A DNA stretch of 6,203 bases. Origin: Solibacillus silvestris_B (GTDB taxonomy: Bacteria; Bacillota; Bacilli; Bacillales_A; Planococcaceae). The notes beneath the pieces are model-generated. The model was not told the DNA's origin. It worked only from the letters and a program-made list of their open reading frames with translations, and ran no database searches. Of the stretch, positions 1 through 4,738 are shown piece by piece. The DNA lies in assembly GCF_051967575.1 (NCBI RefSeq), contig NZ_JBQCJW010000062.1, positions 1-6,203 on the forward strand, written 5' to 3'. The translations under genes and the position numbers were made by a program. Numbering within the stretch: position 1 is the stretch's first letter; each line of letters begins with the position of its first letter.

Positions 1-72
1 ACTAGCGGGAGGTATTGTGGGTAGAAAGTGTTCAGTTCTATCAAGCGGAAACTGTCCATTTTAGTTTAGCAG
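1..72. mobile_element. Possible insertion-sequence end (IS21-like?) truncating the integrase
   Basis: The integrase reading frame loses its expected continuation near position 73, and what follows on the minus strand is unrelated and soon has two further stops. On the plus strand this stretch carries GTGTTCAGTT and ACTGTCCATTTTAGTTT, two short related motifs about 15 bases apart. That resembles the repeated TGTnCA-type terminal motifs of IS21-family elements, as recalled from general knowledge. No transposase, full terminal repeat or target duplication is in the window, so the family assignment is tentative. It could instead be a simple deletion or rearrangement junction. Confidence 0.3.
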
Positions 73-543
73 TTACATATAGCCGTGAACAATCGCAAAA
101 TCCAAAACTTTCTTGGCATATGATTTAATTGTTCTTGCTTTTTTCACCTTTTCAGCCCATTCATTATAATGTTTTTGACAAACAGCAATATTGATTTTCT
201 CAATTCGATAGTTCCCCATACTAGGTAAAATATGATTCTTAAAATATCCTACTGTTTTAACAAAAGTACTTTCCTCAACAGTCTTCTCATATTGAACAAC
301 CCATAAATCATAAACTTCGTGATACGTTTCTGCTCTAGCTGGCTTATATGTTCCTTCTGAAACTTGAACTTTAATTTTTGCTAGTGCCAGTTCAGCTTCC
401 TTTTTAGTTTTAAAGCCTCGACGAGTTGTATTTTTTGGTTTACCCGTTAACTCATCTACTCCTAAATATACACGGAACATATACAAAGTTTTACCATATT
501 TGTTTTGGTAGCTTATTATTGATGACGAATTCCTTTTAGTCAT
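73..543 (-). pseudogene. Tyrosine site-specific integrase, N-terminal two domains only (truncated)
   Basis: A full-length protein would integrate and excise a mobile element by tyrosine recombination. Residues about 8-60 match the AP2-like Arm DNA-binding domain, with Y21-M-F, LGVD at 27-30 and TTRRGF at 39-44. Residues about 73-156 look like the SAM-like core-binding domain (TYHEVYDLW onward, ending in a K-x-x-LDFAIVHGYM helix). Family members are usually about 370-400 residues; this one stops at 156, so the whole catalytic domain with its Arg-Lys-His-Arg-Tyr residues is missing. The ATG at 543 is preceded by TAGGAGGA at good spacing, so the start is intact and the 3' part is lost. The break coincides with foreign-looking sequence at the window edge. 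It is the last gene of a minus-strand excision/control block. The remnant cannot recombine but could still bind arm-type sites. Confidence 0.85.
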
Positions 544-579
544 AAAAATCCTCCTATATTCGTTGCGGGGGCAAGATAT

Positions 580-638
580 AAAAGGAGAGGAGTTACCCTC
601 TATCGATATTATAATCGATTTGAAAGGTAATTCCTCTC
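580..638 (-). terminator. Long-stem hairpin with T tract between Arm-domain gene and integrase (terminator or attenuator)
   Basis: On the minus strand GAGAGGAATTACC (638-626) pairs with GGTAACTCCTCTC (597-585): 13 positions with one mismatch, followed by CTTTTATAT. That fits a Rho-independent terminator for the repressor-excisionase-Arm block, or an attenuator in the integrase leader. The 28-base loop is unusual: it contains ATCGAT, TATAAT and ATCGAT in a row, itself an inverted repeat centred on a perfect -10 hexamer. No good -35 box lies 16-18 bases upstream of that hexamer on the minus strand. The plus-strand reading also forms the stem but has a poorer T tract. Confidence 0.6.
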
Positions 639-708
639 TTAAAACAAGGTAATAAATTTGTTTGGGTTTAGAAGTTCTATTCGATCCTAAACATATAAGA
701 TGAGCTTC

Positions 709-888
709 TTAAACTATTAGTCGATGATAAGCAGTTTCAGCATCAGCAAATGATTTAAAACCTCTACGTGTAGTTCTCTTCTCTTTATTTGTAGAATGGT
801 CAACTCCGAGATTGATACTAAACATATAATGGGTCTCACCATTCTTATTTTTGTAATTTCTAATTAAACGTGAATTATTAGTGAACAT
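709..888 (-). CDS. Stand-alone integrase Arm (AP2-like) DNA-binding domain protein, 59 aa
   Basis: The product aligns without gaps over its whole length to the first 59 residues of the truncated integrase downstream, with 30 identical positions by hand count. Shared motifs are Y-x-N-K, Y-M-F, LGVD and TTRRGFK. It consists only of the domain that, in tyrosine integrases, contacts arm-type sites of attachment DNA. The ATG at 888 is chosen because AAGGAGG lies 5 bases upstream; an open frame extends to 993, but that part overlaps the excisionase gene and has no such site. The frame stops exactly where the Arm domain ends, and no integrase-like sequence continues in any minus-strand frame downstream. 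It may be a decayed second integrase, or a real small DNA-binding protein that competes at, or structures, the attachment site. It lies about 43 bases after the excisionase-like gene, probably in the same operon. Confidence 0.75.
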   Translation of the reverse strand: MFTNNSRLIRNYKNKNGETHYMFSINLGVDHSTNKEKRTTRRGFKSFADAETAYHRLIV

Positions 889-931
889 AAAATCCTCCTT
901 AAGCTTTAATTGCTTTTTACATTTGATAAAT

Positions 932-1192
932 CTAAAAACTATGCTCTTCCAAGAAACGATCAACTTCTTTTTTGGAAACCCGTTTAACCCCATCTATTTC
1001 GGATATTTTTAATCCCATTACACGAAACTTCATCAGCGTATTGTATGAAACATTTGCGTATTTCGCTGCTTCTTTCAGGGACATCCATTCACTATCCCCA
1101 AATGATTCCTTTAATGACGAGATTGTTTTGGTAACCACCGTCAATATAAGCTTTTCCATGTTTGCTTCATTAATATGTGTATTCTCATTCAT
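932..1192 (-). CDS. Excisionase-like helix-turn-helix protein (MerR/HTH_17 type), 86 aa
   Basis: The C-terminal half holds a compact winged HTH of the excisionase/HTH_17 type: WMSLKEAAKYANVSYNTLMKF, then a short wing (SEIDGVKRVSKKEVDRFLEEH). These proteins bind and bend DNA to steer an integrase toward excision, or act as small transcription factors. The first 30 or so residues are a less conserved helical N-terminus. The ATG at 1192 is preferred over a TTG at 1210 because AAGGAG (1207-1202) lies about 9 bases upstream of it and overlaps the TTG. The gene starts 18 bases after the repressor stop and is followed by the Arm-domain gene, so the three are probably co-transcribed. Proximity to an integrase supports the excisionase role, but a regulatory role is possible. 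Confidence 0.7.
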   Translation of the reverse strand: MNENTHINEANMEKLILTVVTKTISSLKESFGDSEWMSLKEAAKYANVSYNTLMKFRVMGLKISEIDGVKRVSKKEVDRFLEEHSF

Positions 1193-1210
1193 GTAGTTGT
1201 TCTCCTTCAA

Positions 1211-1903
1211 TTAATATTCATCTGAAGCTTTTAATTCCACATCAATGTTCGGTAATTCACTAATGCGTGTATTAGTAATTTCGAATGCTTTATTGAGAGG
1301 AGTCACTTTTAATGCCCTTGCCCATGAATTATATGAAAGGGTGGATGGATTAAGCTCTGCTTGTTGTATGACATTCATTAATAAATTCATTAAGTCAGAC
1401 TCACTCATGTTTAATACGTGATAGTACAGATTCTTTTGTTCACCTGTATAAAACTCTTCATTAATCAAGATGTGAATATTTCTTCTACGACTAAGAACAG
1501 AGCCGGCACCTATTTTATATTCGATTTCATCGATATGAATTTTATTGGTGTTAATAGCATCATCTCCAAATAACCCATCAAGGTCAATAACATCTGAATC
1601 ATCATCAACCCCGAAGGAAAACAACTTCTCTTCACCTTCGTAATAATCATCAAGAAAAACCTCAATATGAACATTGAAATCCCTGGCGATGGAATTCATT
1701 AAAAATATGGATGGCTTTTGAGAATCTCCTCTTTCAACAGAAGTTAAGGTCTGAAAAGGGACATCAATTCTTTTGGCGATCCCTTTAATCGTATAATCTT
1801 TGTTCTCATCTTCTGACATTAATTTTTGTCTTAAGAATTTGATTCTTTCTCCTAAGCTACTTGCTTTTAAAATATTAAATTCAATGGAATTTATAATCGG
1901 CAT
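1211..1903 (-). CDS. Xre-family HTH transcriptional regulator with unidentified C-terminal domain, 230 aa
   Basis: Residues about 17-86 form a lambda-repressor-type HTH: LGERIKFLRQKL, YTIKGIAKRIDVPFQTLTSVERG, then a helix and a hydrophobic FNVHIEVFLDD edge. An acidic stretch follows (DDDSDVIDLDGLFGDD, about 100-115), then a C-terminal region of about 115 residues that I do not recognise. I see no LexA-type Ser-Lys dyad and no HExxH ImmA-type protease motif, so self-cleavage is not suggested. The ATG at 1903 has GAGGAGG about 8 bases upstream. The gene is divergent from the winged-helix/RusA-like operon and shares a 114-base AT-rich intergenic region with it. By analogy to phage and ICE repressors it probably controls both directions. 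Its own promoter is clear (see 1937-1965). Confidence 0.8.
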   Translation of the reverse strand: MPIINSIEFNILKASSLGERIKFLRQKLMSEDENKDYTIKGIAKRIDVPFQTLTSVERGDSQKPSIFLMNSIARDFNVHIEVFLDDYYEGEEKLFSFGVDDDSDVIDLDGLFGDDAINTNKIHIDEIEYKIGAGSVLSRRRNIHILINEEFYTGEQKNLYYHVLNMSESDLMNLLMNVIQQAELNPSTLSYNSWARALKVTPLNKAFEITNTRISELPNIDVELKASDEY

Positions 1904-1936
1904 AATGCGCCTCCTCGTTATTTATCTCTTTACAAA

Positions 1937-1965
1937 ATTATATCATCTTGGTAGTATAAAAACAA
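1937..1965 (-). promoter_or_regulatory. Promoter of the repressor-excisionase operon
   Basis: On the minus strand TTGTTT (1965-1960) and TATAAT (1942-1937) are separated by exactly 17 bases, a near-consensus sigma-A promoter. It lies about 35 bases upstream of the repressor start codon and points into it. This gives a leader of about 25-30 bases carrying the GAGGAGG ribosome binding site. Confidence 0.75.
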
Positions 1966-1992
1966 TTTAAAAATAAGTTTTATTTAAAAATA
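1965..1992. promoter_or_regulatory. Candidate operator repeats in the divergent intergenic region
   Basis: The 11-base word ATTTAAAAATA occurs twice (1965-1975 and 1982-1992), 17 bases apart. Between and overlapping the copies is a short palindrome, AAATAA-GTT-TTATTT (1971-1985). The location abuts the repressor's -35 box and lies just before the plus-strand operon, which is where an Xre repressor would be expected to bind. The region is so AT-rich that chance repeats are plausible. No convincing sigma-A promoter for the plus-strand operon could be picked out; TATAAA near 1999 is a possible -10 with a poor -35. Confidence 0.35.
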
Positions 1993-2017
1993 CTTAAATA
2001 TAAATAAAGAGGTTGTT

Positions 2018-2848
2018 ATGAAACATATTATTACAGATAGGCAATTCATAGTACAAACTAAAGTGTTTTCAGAGGTGTTTCCTGACTACCCTAACGAAAA
2101 TACTTTGAAGGTGTATCTATACATTTGCAGGAATTACGATTGGAAAGTTGAAGCTATGCACACCGCAAAAACGGTCATTCAAAGTGACCTTAACATCAGT
2201 TATCGAGAGTTGACACGCGTATTAAATTGGTTAGAAAATAATCATTTTATTCAAAGATCCAACTCTAATAACCATCAAATGTATCAGACAAAGATACTAA
2301 TTGCTCCAGATTTCGATGTAAGGACAAATAGATATATAGGATACTCAGAACCAATTAATACATCTAAACTGAAACAGCTTCAAGAAGGATATGCTTCTGT
2401 TCCTAACGACGTTTTATCGAATGCTTATTTATCAATGGCACCCACAGGTAATGCGTGGAAAGAAGATAAAATTCGAACACTTGTGATGCTGTATAGATAT
2501 TGTTGGTTAGAATATTTTGGAGGGATTAACCCGGATATCATATCTTTGAATTCATTAGGAAAAGTAACTGGGATTGATCCGTCCTTCTACTATTCGTTAA
2601 AAATGACAGAAACAGAAGCAATCAGAAACATTAATTATTTGATTAACGATGGCTTATTTCAACCTGTGAAAGTTTGGTTTGAGCAAAAGTACCATCAACA
2701 TACTTACGTGGGTGATTACGATTGTATTAATCCTTCGAGTAACTCCAGTGCATTGTTTGTGTTGAGGCCAAGATATATATCAAAGGTTAAGGTCGGAACG
2801 ATAGATGAACTAATTAGAGAAGGGAAGATAAGCTTTGATAAATACTAA
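2018..2848 (+). CDS. DNA-binding protein with two winged-helix-like segments; possible replication initiator, 276 aa
   Basis: I do not recognise a named family. Residues about 27-80 look like a winged helix: a first helix (NTLKVYLYICRNY), then SDLNISYRELTRVLNWLENNHFIQR as the recognition helix and wing. A second similar segment spans about 150-215: RTLVMLYRYCWLEYF, then SLGKVTGIDPSFYY and TEAIRNINYLINDGLFQPV. Two winged helices in one protein of this size are typical of plasmid and phage replication initiators and of some phage replisome organisers, but a regulator is equally possible. No membrane segment, signal peptide or nuclease motif is seen. The ATG at 2018 follows AAAGAGG at 5 bases. 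The gene overlaps the RusA-like gene by 14 bases, suggesting translational coupling and a shared DNA-processing task. It is transcribed away from the Xre repressor, which is likely to control it. Confidence 0.6.
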   Translation: MKHIITDRQFIVQTKVFSEVFPDYPNENTLKVYLYICRNYDWKVEAMHTAKTVIQSDLNISYRELTRVLNWLENNHFIQRSNSNNHQMYQTKILIAPDFDVRTNRYIGYSEPINTSKLKQLQEGYASVPNDVLSNAYLSMAPTGNAWKEDKIRTLVMLYRYCWLEYFGGINPDIISLNSLGKVTGIDPSFYYSLKMTETEAIRNINYLINDGLFQPVKVWFEQKYHQHTYVGDYDCINPSSNSSALFVLRPRYISKVKVGTIDELIREGKISFDKY

Positions 2849-3641
2849 AATTGCTGTTGATTCAGATCCCTACTCATTGGCGCATGATTCAAGCAATACG
2901 TTTAAGGTAGGTGGGAGGCCGTTAAGCTATACCCATGTGACCAAAAAAGGAACAAAGCAATTACAGGCAATTGAGATGATGCAATTTCAAAATAAAATAC
3001 AGTCAATATTTCGTGCTGATTTATTAGGACGACAGTTGAGCATCCCACTTAATTTGAATATGGTTGAGATTCAAATTGAGATAGTATCATCACGCACAGT
3101 TGATGACCTGCCGCTATTAATGATAATGAAATCTATCTTGGATGGGTTGAATTATAATATCTTACGAGACGATTCTGTGGTCTATAGATGCAGTATTAAT
3201 TACACATATAAGAAAAGATTAGCTCGTCAATCAACGCGTAAACCTTCAGATTGGCTATCGGTTAAAATTATTGACTTAAACAGCTCTCATGTTGTTGCCT
3301 CACTGAATGATATAAACATACACCTGGTGCCGAAGAAAGAACCACTTGTACTTGATTTTGATAAGGACTATGCAATCTTCGCTCTATATGAAGATGAATA
3401 TCTTGCTAGTATCTATAATGGTCTGTCGACAATGAATTTCACGGTGCCCATTCAATCATGTTATGAAGTAACAATGAAATTCTCCGGAGCACTTAAATCT
3501 GTAGATATAGATAATTTAGCTCTTGTTTACTATAGGTTGATTGAAGACTCGCAGTATATGAATCTTAATAGAGTTACTTCCATCTCTTTAGAGAAGACTT
3601 ATAGTAGCAAAGTAAACCTTACAGAAATAAGCATCTTCTAG
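2835..3641 (+). CDS. RusA-like Holliday-junction-resolvase-family protein with two RusA-like segments, 268 aa
   Basis: RusA enzymes resolve Holliday junctions as homodimers, and phages often carry them. Residues about 23-128 resemble RusA: GGRP at 26-29, a helix with K99 and DGLN (103-106), then DD at 112-113 and V115-V116 leading into a strand ending in YKK. This segment has VDDLP where the usual DxDN motif stands. Residues about 204-256 look like a second copy: P205, strand YEVTMKFSG, an exact DIDN at 224-227, then RLIEDS and VTSISLEKTY. That copy lacks the following Lys and the DD pair. Single RusA proteins are about 120-140 residues, so 268 fits a fused dimer. The start is TTG at 2835, inside the previous gene, with AGGGAAG upstream; the next ATG would delete the GGRP motif. 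Activity cannot be assumed, because neither half has the full catalytic set. Confidence 0.6.
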   Translation: MINTKIAVDSDPYSLAHDSSNTFKVGGRPLSYTHVTKKGTKQLQAIEMMQFQNKIQSIFRADLLGRQLSIPLNLNMVEIQIEIVSSRTVDDLPLLMIMKSILDGLNYNILRDDSVVYRCSINYTYKKRLARQSTRKPSDWLSVKIIDLNSSHVVASLNDINIHLVPKKEPLVLDFDKDYAIFALYEDEYLASIYNGLSTMNFTVPIQSCYEVTMKFSGALKSVDIDNLALVYYRLIEDSQYMNLNRVTSISLEKTYSSKVNLTEISIF

Positions 3642-3675
3642 CAACTCGTTGAGCATGAGCTCATCCTTTAATATA

Positions 3676-3705
3676 CAAGGGTTCGAGCCCTGTCTTAGTT
3701 ACTCG
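3676..3705 (+). other. tRNA T-arm-like sequence (possible attachment-site or tRNA remnant)
   Basis: CAAGGGTTCGAGCCCTG contains the TTCGAGC loop typical of a tRNA T-arm flanked by GGG and CC, followed by about ten bases that could stand for an acceptor 3' strand. With the normal seven-base loop, the five-base stem has one wobble and one mismatch, so it is not a perfect T-arm. I could not fold a matching anticodon arm, D arm or 5' acceptor upstream, where the RusA-like gene ends. It may be the 3' end of a tRNA left as an attachment site, or chance. Confidence 0.25.
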
Positions 3706-3754
3706 AAATGTAAAACATATACAAGAGGGTACAAAACTATTTTCTTTTCCAATG

Positions 3755-3783
3755 TTACAATTAGCCTAATCAACTAGTATATA
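3755..3783 (+). promoter_or_regulatory. Promoter-like hexamers upstream of the decayed coding stretch
   Basis: TTACAA (3755-3760) and TATATA (3778-3783) are separated by exactly 17 bases on the plus strand, a fair sigma-A-type promoter. It points toward the short decayed reading frame that ends against the 3' end of radC, and no intact gene follows it. The surrounding AT-rich sequence raises the chance of coincidence. Confidence 0.35.
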
Positions 3784-3842
3784 AATATAAGCAGCTAAAG
3801 TAAGCCGCGCTTCATGGCTATACTGATAAGCATAAACGTTGA

Positions 3843-3962
3843 TTTATCGCTATTTTAGGTGGCACTGAAAAAGAAAGTACATAAAATATCAAACTTACGC
3901 CCATTAATGAAATTGAAGAAAAAGAAGGCACGCCTAAATCTATAGACGTACCATTTAACAAC
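3843..3962 (+). pseudogene. Fragment of a decayed coding sequence of unknown function
   Basis: One plus-strand frame reads as plausible protein: FIAILGGTEKEST, a TAA stop at 3882-3884, then a 26-residue stretch beginning NIKLTPINEIEEKEG and ending DVPFNNLEV near 3962. A TGA lies just before it at 3840-3842. The residue mix is protein-like and hydrophobic-polar patterned, whereas other frames are full of stops. It has no start codon with a ribosome binding site and runs into the antisense of radC. I do not recognise the family. It may be the remains of a gene cut when the radC module joined, or a chance open stretch, as its 3' half coincides with the radC terminator hairpin. Confidence 0.35.
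3915..3952 (-). terminator. Probable Rho-independent terminator of radC
   Basis: Eleven bases after the radC stop, the minus strand has GGTACG (3952-3947) pairing with CGTGCC (3932-3927), six pairs including one wobble. The loop is 14 bases, and TTCTTTTTCTTC follows. The stem is modest, but the position and T-rich tail fit a terminator. Confidence 0.5.
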
Positions 3963-4568
3963 TTAGAAGTAACCTTTTTCTTTCATCGACAGGTATTTGT
4001 TTGAGCCGACGATGATATGGTCAACGACATCAATTCCCACAATTAAACCAGCTTCTTTTAAACGCTCGGTTACTTGTATATCTTCTGGAGATGGTGTTAC
4101 GTCCCCTGAAGGGTGGTTGTGTGAAAGGATTGTACAAGCACATGAACGTTTGATAAGTTCTTTCATGATTTCACGTGGGTGGCAAATTGATGCATTTAAA
4201 GAGCCAATAAAGATTGTTTTACGGAACATTACTTCATTCTTTGTATTTAGTCCTAAGATAACAAAATGTTCTTGTTGTAGATGCTGTAAATCTTGTAGAT
4301 ACGTATAGGCATCCTGTGGTGAGCGAATACGGAAACGTTGTTCAGTTGTTACTGGATTCATGCGTGCTAACTGTAATGCAGCGATGATTTGCTGCGCCTT
4401 TACTTTACCGATGCCTTTGATGTTTAAAAGTTCTTCTTCCGTCACATCTAATAGCTCTTGGATCGATGGATAGCGAGTGAACATCTCTGATAGAATGTAG
4501 CCATCTTCCTTCTCACGTAAAGTTGTTGCGATTAATGATTTGAATGTGTTTTCGTTGATTGTAGTCAT
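3963..4568 (-). CDS. radC: RadC-family JAMM protein (UPF0758 type), 201 aa
   Basis: The protein has the RadC layout. A helix-hairpin-helix lies at about residues 36-70 (NIKGIGKVKAQQI). The MPN/JAMM domain spans about 82-199, with Glu100 (QQEHFVIL) and the metal-binding motif H150-N-H152-P-S-G, S160-P-E-D163. All expected metal ligands are present, so a zinc-dependent hydrolase fold is likely. The family's cellular role is unsettled: early DNA-repair claims are disputed, and many copies ride on mobile elements. I start at ATG 4568 because CGGAGG lies 8 bases upstream. A GTG-initiated extension to 4628 would run through a terminator hairpin and is rejected. The length is slightly below the roughly 225-230 of chromosomal copies, consistent with a mobile-element version. 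It sits alone behind two terminators, downstream of a putative annealing protein. Confidence 0.9.
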   Translation of the reverse strand: MTTINENTFKSLIATTLREKEDGYILSEMFTRYPSIQELLDVTEEELLNIKGIGKVKAQQIIAALQLARMNPVTTEQRFRIRSPQDAYTYLQDLQHLQQEHFVILGLNTKNEVMFRKTIFIGSLNASICHPREIMKELIKRSCACTILSHNHPSGDVTPSPEDIQVTERLKEAGLIVGIDVVDHIIVGSNKYLSMKEKGYF

Positions 4569-4604
4569 AGTTAATTCCTCCGAATTGTATAAGTTTTTAA
4601 ATGC

Positions 4605-4631
4605 AAAAAGGAGCAGCGTCGACGCCACTCC
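4605..4631 (-). terminator. Rho-independent terminator in the radC leader
   Basis: On the minus strand a near-perfect inverted repeat (4631-4610) centred on GTCGAC forms a nine-pair stem with two G-T wobbles and a TCGA loop, immediately followed by TTTTT (4609-4605). It ends 37 bases before the radC start codon. It therefore either backs up the terminator at 4703-4738 or attenuates transcription that starts between the two. Confidence 0.7.
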
Positions 4632-4647
4632 CTTCTGTGTGATAAAA

Positions 4648-4697
4648 TTGAATTAAGTTGAATTAATATGTAGATGCATCTGCGAAATGTATCTACA
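4648..4697. repeat. Inverted and direct repeats in the radC leader
   Basis: TGTAGATGCAT (4669-4679) and ATGTATCTACA (4687-4697) form an 11-base inverted repeat (one wobble pair if transcribed) with a seven-base loop and no T tract. Next to it TTGAATTAA occurs twice at a ten-base interval (4648-4656 and 4658-4666). Their position between two terminators suits an operator or promoter region for radC, although I could not pick a convincing -35/-10 pair. Confidence 0.5.
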
Positions 4698-4702
4698 CAT
4701 AC

Positions 4703-4738
4703 AAAAGCCCATCTACTGCGTTTGCAATGGATGGGTTT
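4703..4738 (-). terminator. Rho-independent terminator after the annealing-protein gene (probably bidirectional)
   Basis: CCCATC (4735-4730) pairs with GATGGG (4713-4708); after one mismatch five more pairs (ATTGC with GCAGT) close an AAAC loop. CTTTTGT follows on the minus strand. The stem begins three bases after the stop codon of the upstream gene. On the plus strand the same hairpin is followed by TTTTAG, so it may work both ways. Confidence 0.75.

Larger units (their letters stand above)
3642..3842. other. Intergenic stretch without an intact gene
   Basis: The 321 bases from 3642 to 3962 hold no intact gene, and this first part is non-coding in all frames as far as I can see. Just after the RusA-like stop lies a short hairpin, TGAGC-ATGA-GCTCA (3650-3663), followed by TCCTTTAAT. 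It is too weak to call a confident terminator for the plus-strand operon, although no better one is present. The T-arm-like sequence and promoter-like hexamers in this stretch are listed separately. Confidence 0.5.

Noticed and set aside
889..993. N-terminal extension of the Arm-domain protein from an upstream ATG at 993
   Set aside because: It overlaps the end of the excisionase-like gene, has no ribosome binding site, and adds residues with no match to the paralogous integrase. The ATG at 888 has an ideal site.
972..1196. Plus-strand open frame of 74 codons
   Set aside because: It is the antisense shadow of the excisionase-like gene and has no domain pattern or start signal. The same applies to plus-strand frames at 3997-4308, 5129-5341 and 5644-5841.
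2018..3641. CRISPR array or tandem iterons around the plus-strand operon
   Set aside because: I saw no regularly spaced repeats; only the two ATTTAAAAATA words upstream, which are too few and too AT-rich to call iterons.
3650..3663. Terminator of the plus-strand winged-helix/RusA-like operon
   Set aside because: The stem is only five pairs and the following TCCTTTAAT is a poor T tract, so I mention it but do not call it.
3642..3705. A functional tRNA gene ending at the T-arm-like sequence
   Set aside because: No matching acceptor 5' strand, D arm or anticodon arm could be folded, and the T stem has a mismatch.
4569..4628. Longer RadC beginning at GTG 4628
   Set aside because: The extension runs through a strong terminator hairpin and its T tract and lacks a ribosome binding site; CGGAGG precedes the ATG at 4568.
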